Assembly (NCBI GenBank): GCA_016871335.1
Contig: VFZF01000002.1
Span: 124,001 to 188,000, forward strand
Length of the DNA stretch: 64,000 nt
Direction of reading: 5' to 3'
Source of the DNA: Acidimicrobiia bacterium
GTDB taxonomy: Bacteria; Acidobacteriota; Vicinamibacteria; Vicinamibacterales; SCN-69-37
Below are positions 33,025-42,085 of the stretch, piece by piece (positions within the stretch are counted from its first letter, which is position 1; the number at the start of each line of letters is the position of its first letter). Made by a program: the position numbers and the translations under genes. Under the pieces are notes generated by a model. The model did not search any database. It saw nothing but the letters and a program-made list of their open reading frames with translations, and had not been told where the DNA came from.

Positions 33025-34935
33025 TCACCCCACCGTGAGCCGCACGTCGCGATGCGCCATGTGTTTCCCGCCAGTGACCGTGACTCGCAGCAAATACTCC
33101 CCAGAAGGGAGTGCCTCCAGCGGCAGCTCGTACGGATGATCCACGCCCACACCCGGCTGAAACTGCGCCGCTGGAATCGTCCGCGTCGTCGTCGCCACGA
33201 CGACGTCGGCGGTGTTGACGACTTCGGTCGTGGCCGTCGCGTCCACTGGAGTACGATTCGCCTGGTAGACACGGAGCAATGCGCCCACGCGGTCGGTCGT
33301 GGCAAACGTGCGCACGGTCGTCGGCGCAAACGGCAGCACGTCACTCAGAGCATCGCGACCGCCAATGGGACGGCCTTCGGCGCGGCCGATTGCGAGCCCC
33401 GAGAGGGACAACGGACCACGCGCCGCATCCGGCACGGCCACACTGAGGTGCGCCGAACCCGCAGGTCCGGCCACGTCCGGCTGCCCGGACGCCTGCTCGA
33501 CCGCCACTCGAAAGTTGTAACGCCCCGGCTGCAAATCGAGACGAAACACCACTTCGGCCAGATCGTGCGCCTGCGCGCCCGTCGCCACGGTCAACTGCTG
33601 ATCAAGCGTCGAGAGCTGGCGTCGGCCCTCGCCGTCATACACAAAACCCCGAACGGTGAATTGTGTCGAGGCGCCAACGACAGTCGGCGTCGGCAACCCA
33701 AGGGTGAGTACCACCGGGTGGGTCTTCGCACCGGCACGCACGAGCGCGATCACCGACGCGCGCAGCGGCAGGGCTCCCGCCATCAAGGGCGACGTCGCCG
33801 CGTTGAGCAGGCCCGACCCGCGTGATTGCGTCACCGTCCGCCTTGCCTCGTCATCGCGCTCACGGGCGGTTCTGAACGCCCCACTCGACGGCATCACCAT
33901 CACATCGTCTCGCTGCACCTTCACGTCGGCGAATCGCAGCTTGCCATCGAGCGGGAATTCCTGGCGGTACGCAATCGCATACATCGCAGCGAGCTCTTCC
34001 ATCACGGCCGGCACTTCAAGCGCCGGCGCGTTGTGCTCGACAATGGCACGGCCGCCGGCAACGCGCGCCAATGTCAGCATGTCTTCGATGTTGTCGCGAC
34101 GAGTGCGGTTCATCTGAACCTCAAGACCGATCGTCGTGAAGAAGTGGATGGGCACGTGGCCGAGCCGGCTGCCGGCCTGCACGGCGTCAGTGGAGCCCTC
34201 GGGGTCTGTATCAAGCAGCCCGGCATCGCGCAGCCAGTACCAATTGGGATCTGCCGAACAGGTCGATGGTCCGATACCGCTGCACCCGTACCCACGCGAC
34301 GCGACCACCATGATGGCCCGCCTGTAGGACGGAACTTGCGCCAGAAACTCCCGGACGTTCCTGATCGTGCCGGGGGCATTGGGCGCGGCAAAGCGGAAAT
34401 TCAACAGTGGATCAAACGCTTCGATCGCCGCCCGAAGCAACGTGCGGTCTGCGGTGAAATCCTGACTGCGATCAGTCCGATTCACGAACACCACAGCGGC
34501 GAGGTCATCTGGTCCCAGTCCATCAACGATGGCGTGCGCCACCTTCTTCCCCGCCTGCCGGTGCCACGCACCGCCGCTGACATCGTCCAGCACGATCACA
34601 ATCAACCGTGACGCGGAGACGTCGTTGGTGATGATGTCGCGCGCGGCCGTGGTGTTCCAGGCGGGCCTGGTGAGCGCACGGGCGCCCGTCTCGACCTCGG
34701 CGACGGCCTGAATCGACTGGAGTTGCCCCCCGACACGGACCTCAAAATCGTCCGCCGTGAGTCCACGGACCGGCTTCCGCGTGCGGCGATCCAGCACTGT
34801 GACATCCACGCGCATCAGGTCCACCGACGCGCGGAACTGCGGCGGCTGCGGTGGGGCCTGCGAAGTCGGAGCTTGCGCCCACACGGCCACCCCGGCGGTC
34901 ACCACGAGGCACACGAGGACTGCGAACTTATTCAC
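33025..34935 (-). CDS. Exported VWFA-related protein
   Basis: A 636-aa protein of the VWFA-related family (TIGR03436 type), abundant in Acidobacteriota. The GTG at 34935, with AGGA 9 bases before, opens a signal peptide (FAVLVCLVVTAGVAVWA-QAP). An N-terminal domain with FRASVDLMRVDVTVLDRRTRKPVRGLTADDF is family-typical. The von Willebrand A-like domain (about 110-330) contains IVIVLDDVSGGA and DLAAVVFVNR. The remainder is beta-rich and unassigned. The metal site looks degenerate (LDDVS in place of DxSxS). It is probably extracytoplasmic; the partner is unknown. Confidence 0.8.
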   Translation of the reverse strand: MNKFAVLVCLVVTAGVAVWAQAPTSQAPPQPPQFRASVDLMRVDVTVLDRRTRKPVRGLTADDFEVRVGGQLQSIQAVAEVETGARALTRPAWNTTAARDIITNDVSASRLIVIVLDDVSGGAWHRQAGKKVAHAIVDGLGPDDLAAVVFVNRTDRSQDFTADRTLLRAAIEAFDPLLNFRFAAPNAPGTIRNVREFLAQVPSYRRAIMVVASRGYGCSGIGPSTCSADPNWYWLRDAGLLDTDPEGSTDAVQAGSRLGHVPIHFFTTIGLEVQMNRTRRDNIEDMLTLARVAGGRAIVEHNAPALEVPAVMEELAAMYAIAYRQEFPLDGKLRFADVKVQRDDVMVMPSSGAFRTARERDDEARRTVTQSRGSGLLNAATSPLMAGALPLRASVIALVRAGAKTHPVVLTLGLPTPTVVGASTQFTVRGFVYDGEGRRQLSTLDQQLTVATGAQAHDLAEVVFRLDLQPGRYNFRVAVEQASGQPDVAGPAGSAHLSVAVPDAARGPLSLSGLAIGRAEGRPIGGRDALSDVLPFAPTTVRTFATTDRVGALLRVYQANRTPVDATATTEVVNTADVVVATTTRTIPAAQFQPGVGVDHPYELPLEALPSGEYLLRVTVTGGKHMAHRDVRLTVG

Positions 34936-34991
34936 GCGCGTATCTTCCTGGCAGGCTGGCAGGGGGATTGTACTATTGACGGGCCACACCC

Positions 34992-35867
34992 ATGAACGTG
35001 CACCTCGTTGACGGGACCTACGAACTCTTCAGGCACTACTACGGCGCGCCGCGGGCGCAGTCTGTAGATGGCGTGGAGGTCGGGGCCATTCGGGGTGTGC
35101 TCGGGTCCATCCTGGGCATGCTCGGCGACGGCGCGACGCACATCGCTGTGGCCACTGACCATGTCATCGAGTCGTTCCGGAACGACCTGTGGCGTGGCTA
35201 CAAGACTGGCGACGGCATCGAGCCGGAACTCTGGGCGCAGTTTCATCCGCTTGAAGATGCGCTCGAGGCGATGGGCATCACCGTGATGCGGATGATCGAG
35301 TTCGAGGCCGACGATGGCCTGGCGGCAGGTGCGGCGATTGCGGCGGCCGACCCGCGGGTCAGCCGCGTGTTGATTTGCACGCCGGACAAGGATCTCGCGC
35401 AGTCGGTGGTGGACACGCGGGTGGTGCAGTTTGATCGGCGCGCACGCGTGATTCGTGATGCGGACGGCGTGCGGCAGAAGTTCGGTGTGCCGCCCGCGTC
35501 CATTCCGGACTACCTCGCGCTGACAGGCGACTCCGCGGATGGGTATCCGGGCCTTCCTGGATGGGGCGCAAAGTCAGCGGCTGCGGTGCTCGCGCATTAC
35601 GGCACCATTGAGCAGATCCCGGATGACCACCACCAGTGGGCGGTCCAGGTTCGCGGCGCGGCCCAACTGGCGGCCACGCTTGCGGAATACCGGCCGCAGG
35701 GGGACCTGTTCAAGCAACTCGCGACGCTGCGCCGTGATGCGGCTGCGTTCCCTTCGGTTGATGCGATTCGCTGGACCGGTCCACGGCCCGGCTTTCCTGC
35801 ACTTTGCGAACGCCTTGGCGCGACGAGCCTCGCTCAGCGCGCCGCGCGACTTACGCCCGCAACCTGA
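34992..35867 (+). CDS. Stand-alone 5'-3' exonuclease (FEN/PolI N-domain family)
   Basis: A flap-endonuclease-like nuclease of 291 aa. Acidic metal ligands occur in [11 protein letters not shown] (D7), VATDH near 55, EADDGL near 101, TPDKDL near 127 and [11 protein letters not shown] near 178, followed by a helix-hairpin-helix [15 protein letters not shown]. This corresponds to the 5' nuclease domain of DNA polymerase I without polymerase. It probably removes flaps or RNA primers. A TACTAT box lies 15 bases before the ATG. Its last 17 bases overlap pgeF on the other strand. Confidence 0.85.
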   Translation: MNVHLVDGTYELFRHYYGAPRAQSVDGVEVGAIRGVLGSILGMLGDGATHIAVATDHVIESFRNDLWRGYKTGDGIEPELWAQFHPLEDALEAMGITVMRMIEFEADDGLAAGAAIAAADPRVSRVLICTPDKDLAQSVVDTRVVQFDRRARVIRDADGVRQKFGVPPASIPDYLALTGDSADGYPGLPGWGAKSAAAVLAHYGTIEQIPDDHHQWAVQVRGAAQLAATLAEYRPQGDLFKQLATLRRDAAAFPSVDAIRWTGPRPGFPALCERLGATSLAQRAARLTPAT

Positions 35868-36648
35868 TCGCCGCGACCATGCGTCCCGTCGCCGCCCCCT
35901 CAGCCCGATGCGAGAAACACCGGTCAAGGTTGTCGGCCGTGCAGAGACGGGCCACGTGGATAGACGACGAGGGGACGCCAGCAAGGGCGAGCTGGTCCGC
36001 GTTGGCCTTCCAGAGGTCGAGCTTCCAGCGCTCGATACCGTCCTGACTCATCCAATCGGACGCGTCCGGGGTCATCGCGAGGAACGCGTTTCGCACGCGA
36101 CCATCGACCTGGTAACAACACGGACCGATGCTCGGGCCAATGGCCGCCACAAGGTCGGCGGCAGACACGCCCAGCTCTTCAATCGCAGCCACGGTCGCCT
36201 GTGCAATTGCCCCGCACGTGCCCTTCCAGCCGGCATGAACTGCCGCCACCACGCGATGCTGACGATCGGCGATCAGGATGGGCACACAGTCAGCGATACG
36301 GACCGAGGCCACCCGTGCCGGATCGGTCGAAATGACGGCGTCGGCCTCAAGGTCGGATGCCGAGGGCACGCCCGGATGCACGTGGACGATGACGCGACCG
36401 TGGACCTGCTTGACGCGCACGACATCCGATTCACCCACTCCGAACAGGGTCGCGAGCTTCGCGTAGTCACCGACGGGTTCACGCCGGAACTCAAGAGACC
36501 GGCTGGAAAACACGTGCTGTGCGACAACCGCGAGGTCGGACTGCTGGAGCACGTCCCCCACGGTTGTCGGATTCCAGGCCCAGGTGGGCGATGGGTCAAC
36601 CATCGTGGACATCCCAGCACGTGGCGTCCCGGTCCGCCGTTGGTACAT
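35851..36648 (-). CDS. pgeF: Peptidoglycan editing factor PgeF (multicopper-oxidase-like laccase domain)
   Basis: A YfiH/DUF152 protein of up to 265 aa that in E. coli removes misincorporated L-serine from UDP-MurNAc peptides. Relatives act as purine nucleoside phosphorylases or polyphenol oxidases. The metal ligands appear in [16 protein letters not shown] and [23 protein letters not shown] is also typical. Three in-frame ATG codons lie within the first 16 residues, so the start could be up to 45 bases downstream of 36648. It stands alone here, far from the dcw cluster that it would serve. Confidence 0.9.
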   Translation of the reverse strand: MYQRRTGTPRAGMSTMVDPSPTWAWNPTTVGDVLQQSDLAVVAQHVFSSRSLEFRREPVGDYAKLATLFGVGESDVVRVKQVHGRVIVHVHPGVPSASDLEADAVISTDPARVASVRIADCVPILIADRQHRVVAAVHAGWKGTCGAIAQATVAAIEELGVSAADLVAAIGPSIGPCCYQVDGRVRNAFLAMTPDASDWMSQDGIERWKLDLWKANADQLALAGVPSSSIHVARLCTADNLDRCFSHRAEGAATGRMVAAIRLRA

Positions 36649-36761
36649 CAGACATAAGCGCCACTCTACCCGAGGTTTCCGGCGACATCGCGCTGCGGCG
36701 CGGAACTGGTCTCACGTTTGCCTTATCAGGGGTGCCCGGACATTCCGACGGAGGCGCACAC

Positions 36762-37061
36762 ATGACCATCACATTTGTTCCGAACGACAAAGGCAATCCC
36801 CCCGGCAAGCTGGCCGACGCTGAACTGCACTTTGCGGGAGGCCCGCTCGACGGCCTCAAGCTCATCGGCTTCGGCATCTGGGAGCGCAAGACCGGCGGCC
36901 GCAACGTGACGTTCCCGGCGCGCCAGTATTCGATGAACGGGGAACGCCGCAGCTACTCGATCCTGCGCCCAATCGTGGACGCCTCATCGCAGAACGCGCT
37001 CCGCGACATCATTCTCGAGGCGTACAAGGAACACGAGCTGGAACTCGCCGAGGCGGTCTAG
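36762..37061 (+). CDS. Small SpoVG-like protein
   Basis: A 99-aa cytosolic protein. GGAGG lies 7 bases before the ATG. The sequence has beta strands LADAELHF, LKLIGFGIWER and NVTFPARQY and ends in a helix (NALRDIILEAYKEHE). Order and C-terminal helix recall SpoVG, a small RNA/DNA-binding regulator (strand, FVAMPS-type strand, then IQDAVLAEY helix). The resemblance is structural and weak, so function is unassigned. It converges with the radical SAM gene, overlapping by 4 bases. Confidence 0.7.
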   Translation: MTITFVPNDKGNPPGKLADAELHFAGGPLDGLKLIGFGIWERKTGGRNVTFPARQYSMNGERRSYSILRPIVDASSQNALRDIILEAYKEHELELAEAV

Positions 37062-38821
37062 GTGGCTCGTCGTGGCTGCATGGTGACTTGGGCGCGCAGG
37101 CTCTTGTCGAGCTCGGTGCGGAAGAAGGATTCCTTCATGCCGCCGTCGATGATCTGCCACGGCAGGAAGGGATCGCCTTCCTTGTTGCGGTACAGGTAGG
37201 CGTCGGCGTCGAGGCGCGACTCTGCCACGGCCGCGCGCCAGTTGCCGCCATTCGCCTCGGCGCGTTCGATGACATCAGAGACACGGCGGTCGCCCAGGGA
37301 CAACAGGCCCTGATAGTACGAGTGCCGTTCGGACTTGATGTTGAAGTAGACGTTGTCGAGGCCGGACACCAATTGGCGCAGCCGTTTCGACTTCTGGTCA
37401 ATGGTCGCCGTGTCGGTCATCGGCATCCACTGATACGTCGTGCCCGGCTTCGGGACCAGGGGGTTCACGGAGGCCACGATGCGCCCCACGGCGCCGCGTG
37501 CCCTAGCGTACACCATCATGCGATCGCGCATGGCCACCGTGAGATCGCGGATTTCAACGAGGTCGTCGTCGGTCTCTGTCAGGATCCCGATCATGTAGTA
37601 GAGCTTCAGATTCTCGAAACCTGCGGCAAAGACCATGTCCGTGCGTCGAAGGATTTCCTCGTTCGTCACTGTCTTGTTGATGACGCGGCGCAAACGGTCG
37701 GACCCGGTCTCCGGCGCAATGGTGATCGACCGCTCGCCGCTCTCGCGGAGCAGCCGAAGGACAGGCTCCGTGAGGTCGTCCATGCGTAATGACGCCGGGC
37801 TGATGCCGTAGCCCATGCGCACGAGGCCTTCGAGGATGGGCACGATGTCGGGGTGATCACACAGCGCGATCGACACGAGCCCGGCGCGGGTGGCGTGCGG
37901 CCGGGCCGCCTCGGCCAGTTCGAGGATGCGCGCAGTGTCAAATGGGCGCACGGGCAGGTAGTTGTAGCCGGCCCAGCAGAAGCGACACATGTTCGCGCAG
38001 CCGCGCACCACTTCGATGAGGAACCGCGCGCCGAACTCCGTGTCGGGCGTGAAGATGCGCGTGGAAGGAGGATCCACATGGTCCGTTGCCCTGATGGCGG
38101 CTTTCCGAACCGTCGCCGGCGCCCGCGTCCCCGCCTTCGGCGTGATCGCCGCGACGCGTCCGGGGCCGTCGTACGTGACGTCGTACAGACTCGGGATGTA
38201 GAACCCGCGTTCCTGGGTCAACCGGTCGAGCAGGTCGTCCCGGTCCGACGCACTGTGCCATGCCTCGACGAGGGCCGGCACCAGCATCTCCCCTTCCCCG
38301 GCCGCGATGACGTCGGCGAACGGCGCGAGGGGCTCGGGATTCACGAACGTCACGGCGCCGCCGACCACGATCAGCGGGTCACGATGATGCCGGTCGACCG
38401 CCCGCGCCTTGAGACCTGCCATTCGCAACATGGTCAGAACGTTGGTGTAATCCCACTCGAAGGACACCGAGAACGCGAAGACATCGAAGTCCGAGACCGG
38501 CGTCTGCGATTCGATGGTGACGAGGGGCTGCCGTCGGAGACGGTCGTCCGTGAGGTCCTGTCGCCCCGGCAGGAACACCCGCTCACACACCACCCGGTCG
38601 TCGGCGTTCAGCAGCTGATACACCGTCTGCAACCCGAGGTTCGACATCCCGACGAAATAGGTATTCGGGAACGCGAGGGCCACGCGCATCCGTCCGCCGT
38701 GGGGCTTCCGGACGAAGCCCACCTCTTTGGCGAGCGTCTCGATCGCTGCAGCGCGGCGATCACCGGCCGCGCCGGCGGACGCTTTGCCGCCGTATCGACG
38801 TGGAGGGGGACGTTTGGGCAT
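37058..38821 (-). CDS. B12-binding-type radical SAM protein (TIGR03960-like)
   Basis: A 587-aa radical SAM protein. The N-terminal half resembles the TIGR03960 family with a degenerate cobalamin-binding region (LAFPNTYFVGMSNLGLQ, VFAFSVSFEWDY, VVGGAVTFVNPEPLAPFAD). The SAM-cluster motif C-x3-C-x2-C is at C275, C279 and C282 (GCANMCRFCW). SIALCDHPD, ITIAPETGSDRLRR and KLYYMIGIL follow, as in the core barrel. In other bacteria this protein is often next to or fused with a TIGR03936 domain, rng or ribosomal-protein genes. Those are not seen here. The substrate is unknown. Confidence 0.85.
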   Translation of the reverse strand: MPKRPPPRRYGGKASAGAAGDRRAAAIETLAKEVGFVRKPHGGRMRVALAFPNTYFVGMSNLGLQTVYQLLNADDRVVCERVFLPGRQDLTDDRLRRQPLVTIESQTPVSDFDVFAFSVSFEWDYTNVLTMLRMAGLKARAVDRHHRDPLIVVGGAVTFVNPEPLAPFADVIAAGEGEMLVPALVEAWHSASDRDDLLDRLTQERGFYIPSLYDVTYDGPGRVAAITPKAGTRAPATVRKAAIRATDHVDPPSTRIFTPDTEFGARFLIEVVRGCANMCRFCWAGYNYLPVRPFDTARILELAEAARPHATRAGLVSIALCDHPDIVPILEGLVRMGYGISPASLRMDDLTEPVLRLLRESGERSITIAPETGSDRLRRVINKTVTNEEILRRTDMVFAAGFENLKLYYMIGILTETDDDLVEIRDLTVAMRDRMMVYARARGAVGRIVASVNPLVPKPGTTYQWMPMTDTATIDQKSKRLRQLVSGLDNVYFNIKSERHSYYQGLLSLGDRRVSDVIERAEANGGNWRAAVAESRLDADAYLYRNKEGDPFLPWQIIDGGMKESFFRTELDKSLRAQVTMQPRRAT

Positions 38822-38944
38822 GTGGGTGCGCCACAGACGATCGCGCCGCGTCTGCGACGCAGACGAAGCGATCGGAGATGGCTGTGGAGATTGTACCTGC
38901 GTTATTGAGGATTGAGGATTGGGGATTGGGGATTGGGGATTGAG

Positions 38945-39337
38945 ATGAAACTGCCGAACAACACAACGTCGCCGGAGACCCTCAAAGAGCGCCTCGAACA
39001 GTTTGCGCTTGGTGTGTTACAGCTGACCGCTCCGATGCTGAGAGAACTCGAGTCCAGGGATATCGCGCTTCAACTCAGGCGATCTGCTTCGAGTGCCTAT
39101 TCCAACTATGGCTCAGCGTGCGTCGCAAGATCGCACGCGGACTTCACATCGAAGATCGGCATTGCCTACGAGGAAGCCGACGAGAGCCGTCGGTGGTTGC
39201 GCTTTCTCAAGAACGCGCATCTGGCGGCGGCCAGTGACGTGGAGCCTCTCCTCGCGGAGTCGTTGGAACTGCGCGCGATTCTTTCCGCGTCACATCTCAT
39301 GGCAAAGCAGAACCGCGCTGGCAGGCGAGCCCGCTAG
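38945..39337 (+). CDS. Four-helix-bundle protein (23S rRNA intervening-sequence protein family)
   Basis: A 130-aa S23/IVP-family protein (TIGR02436 type), related in fold to Avd of diversity-generating retroelements. Features: LKERLEQFALGVLQL, QLRRSASSAYSNYGSAC, RSHADFTSKIGIAYEEADESRRWLRFL and a C-terminal LRAILSASHLMAKQNR. The basic faces suggest RNA or DNA binding. The frame is open upstream through the heptamers from a TTG at 38912, but the ATG at 38945 follows GGGGATTGAG, which can act as a ribosome binding site. No reverse transcriptase or rRNA is nearby. It is the only gene within the repeat-bounded element. Confidence 0.88.
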   Translation: MKLPNNTTSPETLKERLEQFALGVLQLTAPMLRELESRDIALQLRRSASSAYSNYGSACVARSHADFTSKIGIAYEEADESRRWLRFLKNAHLAAASDVEPLLAESLELRAILSASHLMAKQNRAGRRAR

Positions 39338-39340
39338 TCG

Positions 39341-39376
39341 GCAGTCCGCCGGTCCGCAGTCCGCCGGTCCGCAGTC
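39341..39376. repeat. 15-base tandem repeat
   Basis: Two exact copies of GCAGTCCGCCGGTCC and a partial third precede the right heptamer tract of element 2. GCAGTCCGCC occurs again at 39491-39500, just outside the element. A 13-base part, GGTCCGCAGTCCG, also occurs at 24547-24559 in the yceI promoter region. Confidence 0.8.
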
Positions 39377-39483
39377 AATCCCACAATCCGTCAATCCACA
39401 ATCCCACAATCAATCCCGCAATCAGCAATTGAAGATTGGCAGCCCAATTGCCAATCCTCAATCCTCGATCCTCAATCCTCAAT
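39376..39483. repeat. Right-end CAATCC/CCTCAAT repeat tract of element 2
   Basis: About 108 bases dominated by CAATCC steps, first irregular (39376-39425), then a short internal hairpin region with GAAGATTGGCAGCCCAATTG, and finally four regular heptamers to 39483. It fills the gap between the IVP gene and ftsZ; no other gene is visible in this stretch. Confidence 0.75.
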
Positions 39484-39513
39484 GCCGGCGGCAGTCCGCC
39501 CCGCGCCGCCGGC

Positions 39514-40824
39514 CTATCCTTCCTGTCGTCGCAAGAACGCCGGCACATCCAGCGCCGACGCGTCGTCGTCGAGCGCGTCGAGAGCGAGTTCACCGCGGCT
39601 GGCGGCGGCGGTGTCGGCGGTCGGCGCAGCGGGCGTCGGTGCCGGCGCAAACGCCGGCAGGTCGAGGCCGGGACGTCGCGAGACGGGCAGGGCCGGGCGG
39701 ATCGCGCCCAGCGGCGCGCCGTTCACGACCTTGCGCTCCTCCTCCAGGATGCGGTGCGCGCTGTAGGCCGTCAGGTCAATCGGCGTCGGGATCGAAGACT
39801 GCGCGGCCGGCGCCACGGCATTGTGGGCGTGGTCGAACCCGGTGGCGATGACCGTGATCTTGACCGAGCCTTCCATCTTCGGATCCACCACCGCGCCGAA
39901 GATGATGTTCGCGTCCTCGTGCGCCGCGTTGTAGATGATGTCCGAGGCCTCGCTCACTTCGGCCAGCGTCAGGTCCGGTCCGCCCGTGATGTTGATGATC
40001 ACGCCGCGGGCGCCATCCACCTTCGCGTCCTCGAGCAACGGACTCGACACCGCAGCCGTGGCCGCCGCGGTCGCGCGTCCCTCACCGGTCGCAACACCCG
40101 TACCCATGATGGCGATGCCCATGCGGGACATGATCGTCTTCACGTCGGCGAAGTCGAGGTTGATGATGCCGGGCACCAGGATGAGATCCGAGATGCCCTG
40201 AATCGCCTGCCGCAGCACATCGTCGGCCGTCAGGAAGGCATCGGACATGCTCGTGTCCCGCCCGACGGTCGTCAGCAGGCGCTCGTTGGGAATCGTGATC
40301 ATCGTGTCCACGGCGTCCTGCAGTTCCTTCAGGCCGCGTTCCGCCTGCGTGGCCCGGCGTCGGCCCTCGAACCTGAAGGGCTTGGTGACCACCGCAATCG
40401 TCAGCGCGCCAATCTGATTGGCGAGACTCGCGATGACCGGTGCCGCCCCTGTGCCTGTGCCGCCGCCGAGACCCGTGGTGACGAACACCATGTCGGCGCC
40501 CTGCAGCGTCTCGACAATCTTGTCCGTATCCTCGAGCGCGGCGTCACGGCCGACGTTGGGATCGGCGCCCGCGCCGAGCCCCTTGGTCAGCAGACGGCCC
40601 AGCTGAATCTTCACCGGCGCCGGACTGTTCGCCAGCGCCTGCTGGTCGGTGTTGGCGACGATGAACTCGACGCCGCTCAGACCGGCCTGCACCATGCGGT
40701 TCACGGCATTGCTGCCGCCGCCGCCCACGCCAATCACCTTGATACGGGCGCCGGCACGCGCCTCTTCGTCGAGAAGGATTCTCAATTTGTCATCTCCCTG
40801 TTCCAGCAGCGTCAGTGGATTCAT
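39514..40824 (-). CDS. ftsZ: Cell division protein FtsZ
   Basis: The tubulin-like GTPase that forms the septal ring. It is 436 aa. The tubulin signature GGGTGTG is at 120-126, the N-terminal nucleotide-binding [15 protein letters not shown] at about 30-44 and the T7 loop NLDFADVK near 215. The linker after about 335 is Pro/Ala-rich, and the C-terminal peptide is DVPAFLRRQ, the site that binds FtsA and other partners. The last gene of the dcw cluster, it lies 19 bases after ftsA. Confidence 0.98.
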   Translation of the reverse strand: MNPLTLLEQGDDKLRILLDEEARAGARIKVIGVGGGGSNAVNRMVQAGLSGVEFIVANTDQQALANSPAPVKIQLGRLLTKGLGAGADPNVGRDAALEDTDKIVETLQGADMVFVTTGLGGGTGTGAAPVIASLANQIGALTIAVVTKPFRFEGRRRATQAERGLKELQDAVDTMITIPNERLLTTVGRDTSMSDAFLTADDVLRQAIQGISDLILVPGIINLDFADVKTIMSRMGIAIMGTGVATGEGRATAAATAAVSSPLLEDAKVDGARGVIINITGGPDLTLAEVSEASDIIYNAAHEDANIIFGAVVDPKMEGSVKITVIATGFDHAHNAVAPAAQSSIPTPIDLTAYSAHRILEEERKVVNGAPLGAIRPALPVSRRPGLDLPAFAPAPTPAAPTADTAAASRGELALDALDDDASALDVPAFLRRQEG

Positions 40825-40843
40825 CGAACGATCTCCCCTCGAA

Positions 40844-42076
40844 TCAGAAAAACTCTTTGAACAACGTACGAAGCCGCCCCGTCAGGCGGCCGATGGCCCC
40901 GGCGCCCACGCGCTCGGGTTCCTGTTGCAGATTGCGATGCGCGTACATCACGAGGCCCACGGATGTCGCAAACGCCGGGTTGTTGACGTGGTCGGCGAGT
41001 CCGCCGACCTCTTCGGGCGCGCCGCGGCGCACCGGAAGGTCGAAAATCTGCTCGGCGATCTCGACCATGCCCTCGAGCATGGCCCCGCCACCAGTGAGCA
41101 CGATGCCCGAGTTGAGTGACTTCTCAAATCCAGCCTTGCGAATCTCGTCCCAGAGCAGATGACAGATTTCCTCGGCGCGGGGCTGCAGGATTTCCGAGAG
41201 GACACGCCGAGGCATCATCCGGGAGCGGCGACCGGCGATGCTCGCCACTTCCATCGTGTCGTCCTCGGGCACCAGGGATGTCAGCGCGCATCCGGATCGG
41301 CGCTTCAGTTTTTCCGCTTCGGGAATCGGCATCCGCAATCCGACCGCAATGTCGTTGGTGAAGTGGTCTCCACCCACAGCGAGAACGCCGGCGTGCCACA
41401 GGCTGCCGCGTTCAAAGACGGCGAAGTCGGTGGTGCCGCCGCCGATGTCCACCACACACACGCCCAGTTCCTTTTCGTCAGGCGTGAGCACCGCTTCACT
41501 CGCGGCCAGCTGTTCCAACACGGTGTCGCCGACTTCCACACCCGCGCGGTTCACACACGCGACCATGTTCTGCATCGAGGACGAACTGCCGGTCACGACA
41601 TGGACGTTCACTTCAAGCCTGGATCCGGTCATGCCCACCGGCACCGCGATCCCGTCCTGGTCGTCCACGACGAAGTCCTGCGGCAGCACATGGAGAATCT
41701 CGCGACCGGCCGGCAGGGCCACGGCGCGAGCGGCATCAATCGCTCTTTTGACATCCTCCCGGGCAATTTCGCGGTTGCGGCCGGCCACGGCCACGACGCC
41801 GCGGCTGTTGAAGGCCTTGACGTGCGCACCGGACAACGCGAGATGGACCGTGTCGATCTCGACGCCGGCGGTCAGCTCGGCCTCGTCGAGGGCCTTCTTG
41901 ATCGCCTCAGCGGCAGAGTCGACGTTGTTCACGACACCACGTCGAATCCCCTTCGAGTCGGCGAGTCCAATCCCGATGATGTCGACCGTCCCGTCGTCCA
42001 TCATCTCGCCGACAATTGCCGAGATCTTGGACGTCCCCACATCGAGTCCGACCAAGTACCGCTCTCTGCGTCCCAT
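40844..42076 (-). CDS. ftsA: Cell division protein FtsA
   Basis: An actin-fold ATPase that tethers FtsZ to the membrane and signals to the septal synthase. It is 410 aa. The start [18 protein letters not shown] is the phosphate-1 loop, [10 protein letters not shown] is phosphate-2 (near 205), and the C-terminal [12 protein letters not shown] is the adenosine motif. It ends with an amphipathic helix ([14 protein letters not shown]) that serves as a membrane anchor. It lies between ftsQ and ftsZ in the cluster. Confidence 0.97.
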   Translation of the reverse strand: MGRRERYLVGLDVGTSKISAIVGEMMDDGTVDIIGIGLADSKGIRRGVVNNVDSAAEAIKKALDEAELTAGVEIDTVHLALSGAHVKAFNSRGVVAVAGRNREIAREDVKRAIDAARAVALPAGREILHVLPQDFVVDDQDGIAVPVGMTGSRLEVNVHVVTGSSSSMQNMVACVNRAGVEVGDTVLEQLAASEAVLTPDEKELGVCVVDIGGGTTDFAVFERGSLWHAGVLAVGGDHFTNDIAVGLRMPIPEAEKLKRRSGCALTSLVPEDDTMEVASIAGRRSRMMPRRVLSEILQPRAEEICHLLWDEIRKAGFEKSLNSGIVLTGGGAMLEGMVEIAEQIFDLPVRRGAPEEVGGLADHVNNPAFATSVGLVMYAHRNLQQEPERVGAGAIGRLTGRLRTLFKEFF

Positions 42077-42085
42077 GCGCTCTCC

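Larger units (their letters stand above)
38904..39483. mobile_element. IVP-carrying element with heptamer terminal inverted repeats (element 2)
   Basis: A 580-bp unit starting with six tandem ATTGRGG heptamers (38904-38944) and ending with four inverted CCTCRAT heptamers (39456-39483). The first 15 bases of each end are exact complements. The right end continues into CAATTGCCAATCCTC, shared with element 1. A less regular CAATCC-rich tract and a 15-base tandem repeat lie inside on the right. One gene, a four-helix-bundle IVP protein, fills the centre. Both elements are preceded by GTT and followed by GC. No transposase is present and no target-site duplication is clear, so mobility is inferred. 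Confidence 0.6.

Noticed and set aside
38912-38944. N-terminal extension of the IVP protein from a TTG start
   Set aside because: The added residues only translate the heptamer repeat (RIGDWGLGIE); the ATG at 38945 gives the normal family start.
39376-39483. CRISPR-like or minisatellite CDS
   Set aside because: Spacing of CAATCC units is irregular and the tract is non-coding; it belongs to the right end of element 2.
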